Shown here one piece after another: positions 18,435-27,069 of a stretch of DNA of 64,000 nt. The notes under the pieces were generated by a model. That model had not been told where the DNA came from, made no database searches, and saw nothing but the letters and a program-made list of their open reading frames with translations. The stretch spans positions 44,774 to 108,773 of the forward strand of contig NZ_JH976439.1 of NCBI RefSeq assembly GCF_000306965.1, given 5' to 3'. The position numbers and the translations under genes were made by a program. Within the stretch, counting starts at the first letter, position 1; each line of letters opens with the position of its first letter. Source of the DNA: Amphibacillus jilinensis Y1 (GTDB lineage: Bacteria; Bacillota; Bacilli; Bacillales; Amphibacillaceae).

Positions 18435-18821
18435 CGATTCACTTCCTTTCTCTATGCCTTAATATTTATGTAAACCACTACTTAATTAATGCGATAACAC
18501 CCAGACATCTACACCTGCTCTTCATATAGTATAACCAAGTGAGCATATTCACTCATTAATTAAAGGTAGGACGTCCAACAACTTATTTAAAATCATTTAG
18601 ATAAAACGAACCTTCAATCAGTGAGCGTTTTATGGGCAATTTATCTGTGATAAAATAGGCAACTGCAGGTTCTTTATCACTTGACCTTCTGCATTTTTAA
18701 ACTTCCCTAACCTTTAGAACGTCTTTGTATTTCTCGTTTGCAACAATTAAGCTACTCTTATTAGTATAATGATCAGAGGACGACCCCGTCAATTAAGAAA
18801 GAATTTTACAAATCCAAATCA
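18435..18821. other. 387-bp region between the nucleoside operon and its likely regulator
   Basis: Should hold the operon promoter and operator on the minus strand; a TATACT (18529-18534 on the minus strand) with an imperfect GTGA...TCAC palindrome around 18540-18553 is the best candidate but is not convincing. It also holds a short family A copy. No gene seen. Confidence 0.35.
18601..18655 (+). repeat. family A short copy
   Basis: 55 bp: ATAAAACGAACCTTCAATCA joined to GTGAGCGTTTTATGGGCAAT and TTATCTGTGATAAAA. Left and right ends are both ATAAAA, i.e. the element is bounded by a direct repeat. Confidence 0.88.
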
Positions 18822-19547
18822 TTAAAAGGTGCGTTTTCTAAACACATTAAAACTAACTTGATCTGATCTAAAGAAATTTAGTGAATATAAGACAGGTTGA
18901 TCATTGGCATCATAATGTGTTTGTTTCAATATCAATAATGGAACATCAAGATCACAAGATAAGATTTTTGAAATTTCTTCATGATAACCAATCGTTTTAA
19001 TAGCTGCTTGTGCATAGCTAATGGTGATATTTGCCTCTGTTTCGAGCGCCCGTAGCATCGATTCATCAGTTAACTGGTTTATTCCCTTTAATAACTTAGC
19101 TGGAATTTTGTCAATACAATAAACAAGAGGTACACCATCTGCTTTTCGCACACGTTTAACTAAATAAACGGGTTCGCCTTTCTCTAAATGAAGTTCTAAC
19201 TGATCTTCACTATGAGCATCAGTGTAACCGGTAAAGCGCCATTCGGTTTCTGGTTGTTTACCTTCACGTTTGATCATGTCGGTAATGCTAAATAATTCTT
19301 CTAGCCCACCAGAGAAAACAGGCTTTTTGTTAACAAATGTGCCTATACCATGTTTTCTTAATATAATGCCCTCTTCCTCTAAAATGCGTAAAGCCTCTCT
19401 TAATGTATTTCTAGATACATGTAATTGTTTAGCCAATTCCATTTCTGAAGGCAAACGTTCTCCAGGTTCTAACTCACCTTTAGTAATTTTTTCTTTTACC
19501 TGTTCAATAACCAACAAATAACGTGGTGTTTGATAATTGTATTCCAA
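18822..19547 (-). CDS. GntR-family regulator with UTRA domain, likely nucleoside operon regulator
   Basis: HutC-subfamily transcription factor: N-terminal winged HTH (about 1-70; ERLPSEMELAKQLHVSRNTLREALRILEEEGII) and a C-terminal UTRA ligand domain (about 90-240; EPVYLVKRVRKADGVPLVY, EISKILSCDLDVPLLILKQTHYD). I place the start at TTG 19547 (AGGAAGG at 6 nt; 241 aa); the frame opens earlier at a GTG overlapping the Shine-Dalgarno. It lies upstream of, and co-directional with, the pdp operon (387-bp gap), so a role in its control is likely but inferred; the effector would be a sugar phosphate or nucleoside. Confidence 0.85.
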   Translation of the reverse strand: MEYNYQTPRYLLVIEQVKEKITKGELEPGERLPSEMELAKQLHVSRNTLREALRILEEEGIILRKHGIGTFVNKKPVFSGGLEELFSITDMIKREGKQPETEWRFTGYTDAHSEDQLELHLEKGEPVYLVKRVRKADGVPLVYCIDKIPAKLLKGINQLTDESMLRALETEANITISYAQAAIKTIGYHEEISKILSCDLDVPLLILKQTHYDANDQPVLYSLNFFRSDQVSFNVFRKRTF

Positions 19548-19669
19548 TCTAATCCTTCCTTTATACACACATTTTCATACGTTTATCATTTTTCTTCATT
19601 TCACATCTGACCTGATCGTAGACTGTCATGTTTTATCTATACTGTGCGTTAACGTAAGCAAGCCTAATA

Positions 19670-20182
19670 CTAAGCTTTAGACCACGTATAGTAAACGAAG
19701 TTAACCCATTCTCCGTTCATTTCAAAACGATTAGTATCTGCTCCTTGATAAGTAAAAGCGTTCTTCTCTAATACACGTTGTGATGCTAAATTATGAGAAG
19801 TTGTTTTTGCCTCTAATCGAGTAACCGGCAATTGGTCGATACGTTCGAGCAATAGGGCGACTGCTTGACTGGCCAATCCTTTACCTACACTATTTCCACC
19901 GATTCGATAGCCTAAATCACCCGTCTGTGTTTCAATATCAATATCTACTATATTAAGACGGCCATGTATAACTGACGACTGATCTTTAATTAGGAAAAAG
20001 TATGACTTCCCAGTTTCTTGTTCTGCTAATAATGCTTGATTATTTTTCTTAAATTGCTCATATACAAAATAATTATCCGGGCGAGGCGGAACCATCTTCT
20101 CAAAGAATACTTTATTTTCTTGTTCGAACTTAAAAAGGGCTTCAAAGTCACGTTGATTTAATTTTTCTAATCTGATATTCAT
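19670..20182 (-). CDS. GNAT acetyltransferase, RimJ/RimL type
   Basis: 170-aa N-acetyltransferase: acetyl-CoA-binding segment GYRIGGNSVGKGLASQAV (Q/R-x-x-G-x-G/A-like loop) and the typical C-terminal ASQRVLEKNAFTYQG. The RimJ/RimL grouping is by overall pattern (substrate: an N-terminal amine or unknown). Last of a minus-strand cluster with a decayed second GNAT gene and the oxidase gene. Confidence 0.8.
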   Translation of the reverse strand: MNIRLEKLNQRDFEALFKFEQENKVFFEKMVPPRPDNYFVYEQFKKNNQALLAEQETGKSYFFLIKDQSSVIHGRLNIVDIDIETQTGDLGYRIGGNSVGKGLASQAVALLLERIDQLPVTRLEAKTTSHNLASQRVLEKNAFTYQGADTNRFEMNGEWVNFVYYTWSKA

Positions 20183-20196
20183 GTAATTTTCCTCAC

Positions 20197-20709
20197 TTAT
20201 CTTAATAGATTTCGGTAAAGCCTTAATGAAATGTATGATTCCGTTTCACTATTTCCATAGCTAGATTGTTCATGACTGAAGATAAAGCCTTTAGCTTGAT
20301 AAAAAGGAATGGCTTCCATATTACCTTTTTGCACAGAAACCCATTGCTTTCTCGCACCTTGTTGCTTCTGTTAGGTAGTGATCGCATCTAATAACTGTGT
20401 TCCTATCCCTTAATTTCGTCGCGAGGGGGCAATATATAATACAAACAACTCACTCATTTGGCAATCTGTCATACCACCGCCCCCAGCACCGACTACTTGA
20501 TCATGATCTAATGCCACAAAGTAACCTCCCCAAGAGCGACTTGTCTCCGTTACCTCGCGCCATACGCGCTCTCGATGATAAAAAGTCTCAATGACTCTAT
20601 TAATATAAGCCTTTGAATGTGTCGTTCAGTAGGTATTCCAGTAAGCTATTCGACAAACATTAATAATTCCTGAGATATCCACTTCTGTCGCTCTAACCAC
20701 TTCAATCAT
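20197..20709 (-). pseudogene. GNAT acetyltransferase broken by three in-frame stops
   Basis: Frame from ATG 20709 to TAA 20197 reads MIEVVRATEVDISGIINVCR ... MSELFVLYIAPSRRN / GIGTQLLDAITT / QKQQGARKQWVSVQKGNMEA ... FYQAKGFIF, a complete 170-residue GNAT protein with the R-N-x-G-I-G-T acetyl-CoA loop. It is interrupted by TGA (after WNTY), TAA (within the RRN-GIG loop, where Lys is usual) and TAA (after AITT). Each is one substitution from a sense codon (CGA, AAA, GAA). There are no frameshifts. Its start overlaps the soxA stop by 8 nt. Confidence 0.88.
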
Positions 20710-21856
20710 TGCAAATCACCTTGTCAAACCGATCGAATCCGAACATCGTCAGATCAACCGTACTTTCACGTTGCATAATACGATCTGCTAAACTTTCACC
20801 AATGCCACTAGCAAATTTAAAGCCATGACCTGAAAAGCCAGCCGCTAGCCAAACTTGTTTATGATGAGGGTGTTGATCAATAATGAAATCTTCATCGGTT
20901 GTCATCGTGTATAAACAAGTCTTACCTTTCTTAAGCTTCCCTGCTGCTTTCGGCATCCATTTTTCTAGAAATGACCTTAATATGTGTTCGTCTTCAGGAT
21001 AATAACGAAAATCTCGCTCAAATTGATTGGGATCAACTGGCATACCATAATCATGGCGACCTAGCTTAACACCACTTCCATCCATGCTAGGGAAGCCATA
21101 AAATAACCCTTCATCTGTTTCGGCTGTGAATCCAGGAAAAACACTAGCATCAAACAAATCAGGATCTGCATCAAACCAACCAATCACTTGTCGTTTCGGT
21201 GTTAATGGAATAGCTAAGTTTAGTTGATCAAACCATTGAGCCTGCCAAGCCCCGGTAGCAATGACTACTTGTTGGCTTGTATACTGTTGTGCTTGTGTGA
21301 TAACGTGGACATCATCTTGATCTATAACAAGGTCTGTCACGGGTTGATTAACAATAAGATCTGCTCCTTCTGCTTGAGCTAAGCGACGATAGGTTTTCAT
21401 GCACTGATCGACAAACAACACACCCGACTCCGATTCAAAGCACCCGATTTGCGTTGCTTTATCCGCTAAATGTACACTGGGGAAGTTATACTTAAGTTCA
21501 TTGTGATCATACATCGTCAACGGTAATTGATAGTGGCTAGCACTTTGTTTTATTTCATTTATAAACGTAGAGTTTTCCTTAGCAAAACTTAAAATGCCTG
21601 TTTTTTTAAAGAGAGGGACTTCACTTTCGATCTGCAGTTGATTCCAGAGAGCTTGCGACCTTAAAGCTAACGGTGTATAAGCTCTTCCTTCTCCATAAGC
21701 ATGGCGTATCAGACGGGTCTCCCCTCCGTGGCTCCCTTGTTGATGCGGTGGATCATAGGCATCAATCATCAACACCGTCGCTCCTTGTTTTGCTAAATAA
21801 TAGCCTGTTGCTAAACCTATTGTGCCTGCTCCAATAACAGTGACATCATACTTCAT
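20702..21856 (-). CDS. monomeric sarcosine oxidase / N-methyl-L-tryptophan oxidase-like flavoenzyme
   Basis: FAD-dependent oxidase that demethylates N-methyl amino acids, producing formaldehyde and peroxide. N-terminal FAD-binding motif VIGAGTIGLATGYYLAKQG; conserved GSHGGETRLIRHAYGEG; the Cys for covalent flavin in KTCLYTMTTDEDF (about residue 312); FSGHGFKFASGIGE at the C terminus. 384 aa is normal. Whether sarcosine or N-methyltryptophan is the substrate is not decidable. Upstream, 15 nt away, is a small gene of the same strand. Confidence 0.88.
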   Translation of the reverse strand: MKYDVTVIGAGTIGLATGYYLAKQGATVLMIDAYDPPHQQGSHGGETRLIRHAYGEGRAYTPLALRSQALWNQLQIESEVPLFKKTGILSFAKENSTFINEIKQSASHYQLPLTMYDHNELKYNFPSVHLADKATQIGCFESESGVLFVDQCMKTYRRLAQAEGADLIVNQPVTDLVIDQDDVHVITQAQQYTSQQVVIATGAWQAQWFDQLNLAIPLTPKRQVIGWFDADPDLFDASVFPGFTAETDEGLFYGFPSMDGSGVKLGRHDYGMPVDPNQFERDFRYYPEDEHILRSFLEKWMPKAAGKLKKGKTCLYTMTTDEDFIIDQHPHHKQVWLAAGFSGHGFKFASGIGESLADRIMQRESTVDLTMFGFDRFDKVICND

Positions 21857-21871
21857 CTCGCTTTCCCCCCT

Positions 21872-22114
21872 TTATCTCCTTGAGTCAGCAATCGCTTGTA
21901 ATGCCCGCTGTTTATCCTTGGCTTGGACATAGATTAAATATTGTGTAGGTGATGAGCCAACAAAAGCGCGCGCATTCACTTGTCTTTTTATATCTATTTG
22001 ATAAACTATGCCCTGTGCTTGCAAGCCGCTAACGCTTCGAAAATAACTTGCTTCATCAAATGTAGTAAAAACTTCATGTTTAAACTTTGAAAACAAATAG
22101 CGGAATAACCCCAT
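21872..22114 (-). CDS. small conserved-type protein of unknown function upstream of the oxidase
   Basis: 80 residues beginning MGLFRYLFSKFKHEVFTTFD, with SYFRSVSGLQAQGIVYQIDI and TQYLIYVQAKDKQRALQAIA. The pattern (an alpha/beta unit reading like a short ferredoxin-like or DUF2007-type signal domain) suggests a cytoplasmic protein. Not firmly recognised. The 15-nt spacing to the oxidase gene suggests one transcript. Confidence 0.6.
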   Translation of the reverse strand: MGLFRYLFSKFKHEVFTTFDEASYFRSVSGLQAQGIVYQIDIKRQVNARAFVGSSPTQYLIYVQAKDKQRALQAIADSRR

Positions 22115-22217
22115 CTTATCATCCTTCCATAGCTTTTAACATGGCGTTCCACAGTATTCTATTTTATTTCCATTATAACACTAGCTGCAATATGTAACTG
22201 CTGCATGTAAAACAATT

Positions 22218-22354
22218 TTCAATTAATGGACGGAGGCCTACATGATGTAGGTCATACAGACGTTGCCACAGGACGTGGCGGTTTTAGTCTACGTTATTTC
22301 CTCCCACCGATTGATCTCTGAATGAATCAGGAGGTTAGCGTCCGTTATCTCCCG
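22218..22354 (+). repeat. family A/B hybrid repeat
   Basis: Left part CAATTAATGGACGGAGG and right part TCCTCCCACCGATTG, then GAATGAATCAGGAGGTTAGC and GTCCGTTATCTCCCGCC, are family A. The loop of hairpin 1 is replaced by a family B module (about 22236-22303): CCTACATGATGTAGG, AGACGTTGCCACAGGACG, TGGCGGTTTTAGTCT. The A right end is missing. Shows B nested in A. Confidence 0.8.
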
Positions 22355-22462
22355 CCAAAAAAGAATAAATAAAATTTATATATTGACTTAAACTTAAAAA
22401 GAAACTAGCATTAAAGTTAATCATTAACGCTTTAAATTTAAGATAATAAAGGAGCCCACAAC

Positions 22463-22912
22463 ATGAAAAAAATTCTCTTGTTAATGAGTTTATTAATTCT
22501 AGTCGCTTGTCAACCAGCAACAGATGATGACACAACTCAAGAAAAAACAAATGATAAAGTAACAAATGAAGAAACTGTCGAAAACGGGGACCATGAAGAG
22601 AAAGACGCAGAAGACCAAGCAGATCCAGATCAAGACAACGAGCGTGAGGATCAACCAGAGACTGATCAAGGTATTGGTCAAGATGGCTCATATAGTTCAG
22701 ACGACGCGATTATTCTTGTTCAAGAATATCTCCATGACGAAGGTGTAAACATAGATATGAATTATATGTATGACGGCGATGACGAGCAAGGACATTATCG
22801 CGTTCAAGTATTTGAAGTGATTGGTGACGGTGCTGAAGAGTCCCACACTGCTACCTATGGCTGGTACAGTGTAGACCCCGAAACAGGAGAAGTAACAGAT
22901 CTTTTTGATTAG
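22463..22912 (+). CDS. acidic lipoprotein with C-terminal PepSY-like pattern
   Basis: Lipoprotein signal MKKILLLMSLLILVAC with lipobox LVAC, then an acidic linker of about 55 residues (D/E/Q-rich, low complexity) and a C-terminal domain (about 78-149) starting SSDDAIILVQEYLHDEG and ending YGWYSVDPETGEVTDLFD, the kind of ending seen in PepSY-related or DUF4-type lipoproteins. Function unknown. Good Shine-Dalgarno (AAAGGAG). Confidence 0.72.
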   Translation: MKKILLLMSLLILVACQPATDDDTTQEKTNDKVTNEETVENGDHEEKDAEDQADPDQDNEREDQPETDQGIGQDGSYSSDDAIILVQEYLHDEGVNIDMNYMYDGDDEQGHYRVQVFEVIGDGAEESHTATYGWYSVDPETGEVTDLFD

Positions 22913-22924
22913 TTTTCACGACGT

Positions 22925-22966
22925 GAAAAGCGTGCCCGCTTTTATATAAAGATGCGCACGCTTTAG
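22925..22966. terminator. hairpin between convergent lipoprotein and pxpA genes
   Basis: AAAGCGTGC ... GCGCACGCTTT with a loop of about 20 nt, between two convergent stops; likely a shared terminator. Confidence 0.6.
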
Positions 22967-22968
22967 GT

Positions 22969-23712
22969 TTAACCAATTTTAATGTGATGTTCTTTCAATC
23001 CATCGGTTAATTTTCGGGCGAATTGAACGGCATGCGGATGATCACCATGAAGGCAAATCGTATCAGGGGCTAGGTCAATCCATCTGCCGTTGATCGTCTT
23101 TACACGTTGCTCCTTTACCATGGCTAAAACCCGTTCGACAACTTCATCTTCATTTCGAATCACTGCATCTTCTTCACTTCTTGGGACAAGCGTACCATCA
23201 TCATGATAATGACGATCGGCAAAGACTTCTTGGGCATAAGAAAGACCGACCGCTTCTGCTTCACTTATCAATGCACTATTAGCCAAACCGTATAAAATCA
23301 AATCCGGATCAAAAGCTTTAATCGCTTCACATATCGCTTTTGCTATTCTTTGGTCTTGAGCCGCAACATTATATAACGCCCCATGCGGCTTAACGTGATG
23401 AAGCTTTTTTGCTTGAGTAAAAGCTGTTAAGGCGCCGATTTGATAGGTAACATCATTCGCTATCTCTTCCGGAGAAGCTTGTAACACCCTTCGACCAAAG
23501 CCAACCCGATCAGGGAAGCCTGGATGTGCACCTATCTTCACCTGATAGCGCTCAGCTAAACGAACTGTCTTTGCCATCACCATCGGATCAGCGGCATGAA
23601 ATCCACAAGCAATATTAGCTGATGATAAAAAAGGCAAGATGTCTTGGTCGTGCCCAATTGTATAACGGCCAAAGCTTTCGCCTAAATCACCATTTAAATC
23701 AATACATACCAT
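22969..23712 (-). CDS. pxpA: 5-oxoprolinase subunit A (LamB/YcsF family)
   Basis: Part of the ATP-dependent PxpABC 5-oxoprolinase, which opens pyroglutamate to glutamate. LamB/YcsF fold of 247 aa with DLNGDLGESFGRY, NIACGFHAADP, GAHPGFPDRVGFGRR, VKPHGALYN and CLHGDHP. It follows pxpB-pxpC on the same strand but is separated from pxpC by 156 bp containing a family A repeat, so it may be expressed separately. Confidence 0.93.
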   Translation of the reverse strand: MVCIDLNGDLGESFGRYTIGHDQDILPFLSSANIACGFHAADPMVMAKTVRLAERYQVKIGAHPGFPDRVGFGRRVLQASPEEIANDVTYQIGALTAFTQAKKLHHVKPHGALYNVAAQDQRIAKAICEAIKAFDPDLILYGLANSALISEAEAVGLSYAQEVFADRHYHDDGTLVPRSEEDAVIRNEDEVVERVLAMVKEQRVKTINGRWIDLAPDTICLHGDHPHAVQFARKLTDGLKEHHIKIG

Positions 23713-23737
23713 ACAATCACCTCCATCATTCGGTCAA

Positions 23738-23844
23738 TATAAGATGTATCTTCAATCAGTGAGAAGTTTTGTTCTTACCCCACTGATGGGGCGCTACGGG
23801 AATCAAGACATTAACGGACATTTTACGTGCTATCTATGACAAAT
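23738..23844 (+). repeat. family A repeat between pxpC and pxpA
   Basis: Diverged copy: TAAGATGTATCTTCAATCAG, hairpin 1 arms CAGTGAGAAG / CCCACTGATGG, GAATCAAGACATTAACGGAC, right end ACGTGCTATCTATGACAAA; the middle hairpin is deleted. It lies inside what is normally a compact operon. Confidence 0.75.
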
Positions 23845-23868
23845 CTTCTAGCTTCAGTAGAACCGTTA

Positions 23869-24954
23869 TTATCTACTATGCTTTTTTAAAGTTATTTTAG
23901 ATTTGTGATTCCGGTAGTCAAATAAAGTTAGCTGAGTTAAATCAATCGCTTCAATCAGTTCCTTAACATCAGTGAAACTTAAGTCATCAGTTGGCTCAAC
24001 AGTCGTTGTCCCCATCTCTTCTATCGTCACACGAATATTTTCTTTTTGCTTTCTTATTAATGTTTGTGCTTGTTTGACGGTTATCATTTTAAACTTAATA
24101 ATGCATCGGTCTGGGCACTGAACCAATTTTCCCAGATCAGCCGTACAAACAACACCAATGATCGGATAACCCCCTGTGGTTTGCCGATCAGCTAATAGTA
24201 CAATCGGTTGTCCCTCAGGTGGTACTTGAATTGCACCAAATACCGTACCTTCTGATAACATATTTGCTTGCATCTCTGTTTCTAGACGTGTACCTTTTAA
24301 GCGATAGCCCATTCGATCAGCTTGTCTCGATATTTGATAGCTCCCGCCAAAAAATCGCTTGACTTGATCTGCAGAAAACATATCGATATGAGGTCCCATA
24401 ACGACTCGAAGCGTTAATTCATTAATTTGATCTGTCCGAATTATTTTAGCCCATTTTCTTAAAACGTGTGGTTGATCCAGATCTATTTTTTGACGAAAAG
24501 CGAGCTCATCCCCTGCTTGCAACGGTTTTCCTTCAAATCCACCAACAAGGTAGCGGGTACTTGTTGACCGACTCCCCATTACAATAGGAAGATCAAAGCC
24601 ACCCGCTAACGCTAGATATGAAAAACGACCATTTTTAATCGCTTTTGTCGTCAATTGGTCACCAGCTTGCACCATTACCCCTTGATACATTGGGATTTTC
24701 TTGCCATTAAGATGCGGTTGACAATCTCCCCCGGTCATAGCAATGATAGCAGGCTCATCAAAAAAATACGAGCCGCCTGTTAACATCATTTCTATCCCTG
24801 CTTCATCAATCGGGTTATTCACTAATCGATTCGCTATTTCCAAGGCATAATGATCCATCGCACCAGCTTCAGAGAAGCCACTATGTTGATACTTGATCCG
24901 ACCAAAATCTTGAATTGTCGTAAACGCACCGGGGCGCACAACTTGAAGTCCCAT
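23869..24954 (-). CDS. pxpC: 5-oxoprolinase subunit C (KipA/biotin-dependent carboxyltransferase-like)
   Basis: Allophanate-hydrolase subunit 2-type domain (361 aa): starts VVRPGAFTTIQDFGRIKYQH, with GAMDHYALEIANRLVNN, MTGGDCQP, and PIVLLADRQTTGGYPIIG. Works with PxpB and PxpA on 5-oxoproline; B. subtilis KipA is the counterpart. Its start codon abuts the pxpB stop with no gap. Confidence 0.92.
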   Translation of the reverse strand: MGLQVVRPGAFTTIQDFGRIKYQHSGFSEAGAMDHYALEIANRLVNNPIDEAGIEMMLTGGSYFFDEPAIIAMTGGDCQPHLNGKKIPMYQGVMVQAGDQLTTKAIKNGRFSYLALAGGFDLPIVMGSRSTSTRYLVGGFEGKPLQAGDELAFRQKIDLDQPHVLRKWAKIIRTDQINELTLRVVMGPHIDMFSADQVKRFFGGSYQISRQADRMGYRLKGTRLETEMQANMLSEGTVFGAIQVPPEGQPIVLLADRQTTGGYPIIGVVCTADLGKLVQCPDRCIIKFKMITVKQAQTLIRKQKENIRVTIEEMGTTTVEPTDDLSFTDVKELIEAIDLTQLTLFDYRNHKSKITLKKHSR

Positions 24955-25680
24955 TTACTCTTTCACCTCATTAATCCGCAAGTGATAAGTACCTGTCTCA
25001 ACTTGGTTAGCTATATTTTCATAAGTAGAGCGATCAATCGGTTTAAAACGTATATAGTCTCCAGCTTGATAGGGTACATGTGGTGATTGGGTTGGATTAA
25101 AGAGTTTTACCGGCGTTGCACCAATTAACCGCCAGCCCCCTGGAGAATCAAGTGGATAAATACCCGTCTGCTGTCCTGCTATTCCTACTGATCCTGCTGG
25201 AATCTTTATACGTGGTTCATCTAAACGAGGCATAGCTATAGTATGGTCCAGCCCACCTAAATAAGCGAAACCAGGTAAGAAACCGAGCATATAAATAAGG
25301 TAATCGTGTTGACTATGCCGTCTAATGATCTCATCTATCGGTAACTTTTTAGCCATCGATATGGACGCGAGATCTAATCCAAATGTCTTGTCATAACAAA
25401 CAGGGATTTCGACAACCTTCTTTGTTTGTCGATCAACACGCCCTATATCATCTATCAATGGTTTTAATCGATAAGATAATGTTTGAAAATCGATATCGAT
25501 TGGATCATATAAGACCGTTAGGGTTCGAAAAGCTGGGATCACTTCTTTTATACCCTGCGTACCACTAGACATAATGAGATCTGCTGCCTGATGGACACGG
25601 CTGTTAATTTCCGGATCAAGTTTTTCTTCAAACTGAATTTGTAAGCCTTGATCACCAAGAGGAACGATTCGTGACTGCAT
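24955..25680 (-). CDS. pxpB: 5-oxoprolinase subunit B (KipI-like)
   Basis: Allophanate-hydrolase subunit 1 / KipI family: IVPLGDQGLQIQFEE, VYLIYMLGFLPGFAYLGGL-like segment (YLIYMLGFLPGFAYLGGLD), PAGSVGIAGQQTGIYP and SPGGWRLIGATP. I prefer ATG 25680 (GAGGGTG, 7-nt spacing; 241 aa) to an upstream GTG. In B. subtilis the homologue can also inhibit the sporulation kinase KinA; whether that applies here is unknown. First gene of the pxp block. Confidence 0.9.
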   Translation of the reverse strand: MQSRIVPLGDQGLQIQFEEKLDPEINSRVHQAADLIMSSGTQGIKEVIPAFRTLTVLYDPIDIDFQTLSYRLKPLIDDIGRVDRQTKKVVEIPVCYDKTFGLDLASISMAKKLPIDEIIRRHSQHDYLIYMLGFLPGFAYLGGLDHTIAMPRLDEPRIKIPAGSVGIAGQQTGIYPLDSPGGWRLIGATPVKLFNPTQSPHVPYQAGDYIRFKPIDRSTYENIANQVETGTYHLRINEVKE

Positions 25681-25788
25681 TGGCAACACCCTCTTCCACT
25701 AAAATAAGCGATTTTATTATCTTTACTCTGCCTTACAAAACCGTTTTTTATAGAGAAATAGACAAGCAGCTGCTTGTCTATTTTTAAT

Positions 25789-26742
25789 TTAGTTGATATC
25801 AATCGCAATGATTTCATATGTTAATTCATTAACCAATTGCAATGTTTCAAGCTCAAAGTCTAAAGCCGTCAATTCAATAATATTATAAAAATCTTCAAGA
25901 TTAACAGAATCTTCAGCTTCAAACCGAATTTCAACTATTCCTTCCTCTTCTTTCACATCGATTACATTAACAGCTTCAGGAATAGCAGGTTGATACTTGT
26001 CTGGTTGGTCATTTAACTGCTGCATTTCTTCAATCGTTTCTGAAAAATCACTTTCAGTAGTCATGCGATCATCGCTTTGATAACGGGGAACATATAAAGC
26101 ATGCTCTCTCTCCCCTTGCGCTTCTTCATCGACCAGTAAGTAATAACCTCTATTTGATTCAGCTTCCATTGACATCGTTTCAATTCGACCGGTTTGTCCG
26201 TAATCAAGGCCACGTTGATCTTCAACATAAAAAACTAACGTGTCAACACCAAATAGTGCTGTCAATTGATATAGCATTTCATCTAGCAATAATTGCTCTG
26301 TTGAAGCCAGGCTCATAAACATTTGATTTTGAGAAAAAACTAACGTTGCAGTCGAGTCATCAATAGATACCTCTAATAGTTCATGAAAGGATTGATGATT
26401 GGTAAAATCACTTTGAATAAGGGATTCTTTTAACCTTTCTTCCTTAGTTAATTCTTGCTCAGCACGTTCAACTGCAAAAGTCATTATATCTTGATTATCT
26501 AACCAAACCCAATTCACAACAGGAATAAGTGATCCCTCTAATGTTATTTCTACAAATTCAGGTTCTGTTTCCTCTTCACTTTCGGGCGCTTCGGATTCTT
26601 CTTGTTCTTCTTGTTCTGTAGAATCTTCCTCTTGCTTATTCACATCTGAATCATCTGGTGCTTCAGTTGTGTCATCGGTTGATCCACAAGCCATTAATAA
26701 TAGTGTTGTCATCATAACGAGTAAAATTAACCACTTTTTCAT
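25789..26742 (-). CDS. GerMN-like lipoprotein
   Basis: Signal MKKWLILLVMMTTLLLMACG with lipobox LMAC, a strongly acidic linker (about 22-62, mostly E, D and S), then a GerMN-type domain (about 65-190): TATLVFSQNQMFMS followed by EQLLLDEMLYQLTALFGVDTLVFYVED, the classic helix-strand pair. A second acidic C-terminal region (VNLEDFYNIIELTALDF) may be a degenerate repeat. GerM-type proteins act in spore formation or germination, but many GerMN lipoproteins are uncharacterised. Shine-Dalgarno AAGGGGGG. Confidence 0.75.
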   Translation of the reverse strand: MKKWLILLVMMTTLLLMACGSTDDTTEAPDDSDVNKQEEDSTEQEEQEESEAPESEEETEPEFVEITLEGSLIPVVNWVWLDNQDIMTFAVERAEQELTKEERLKESLIQSDFTNHQSFHELLEVSIDDSTATLVFSQNQMFMSLASTEQLLLDEMLYQLTALFGVDTLVFYVEDQRGLDYGQTGRIETMSMEAESNRGYYLLVDEEAQGEREHALYVPRYQSDDRMTTESDFSETIEEMQQLNDQPDKYQPAIPEAVNVIDVKEEEGIVEIRFEAEDSVNLEDFYNIIELTALDFELETLQLVNELTYEIIAIDIN

Positions 26743-26986
26743 CGTTGATTCCCCCCTTGTGTATAAACGACCTTACGCTAGTATAAGAAAAACTGAGATA
26801 TGCTCTACTTCAACCCCATATATTAGTTTTCCTTCTACTCGGCATAAAAAATTTAACTCTGATAATTATAAAAATTTGTCACTCTACTAAATCGATAAGC
26901 AAACCTATCACTATTATTATAACATTTTATCACCTGATAAACTTAACCAATTTGTGTTTAGGTTTTAAATAATTAGGTAATGGTTA

Positions 26987-27036
26987 TAAAACGAACCTTC
27001 AATTAGGGGGGGACAGACGTTTATCTGTGATTAACC
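26987..27036 (+). repeat. family A short copy
   Basis: 50 bp: ATAAAACGAACCTTCAATTA, a G run, then GGACAGACGTTTATCTGTGA. Third example of the short internally deleted form; lies just upstream of the AI-2E-family gene. Confidence 0.8.
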
Positions 27037-27069
27037 AATATTTATCAATTAGAAAAGGAGGCTAATCCA

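Noticed and set aside
22566-22748. A Lys/Thr-rich frame inside the acidic lipoprotein gene.
   Set aside because: Frame-shifted reading of the low-complexity acidic linker; the lipoprotein frame has signal peptide and Shine-Dalgarno.
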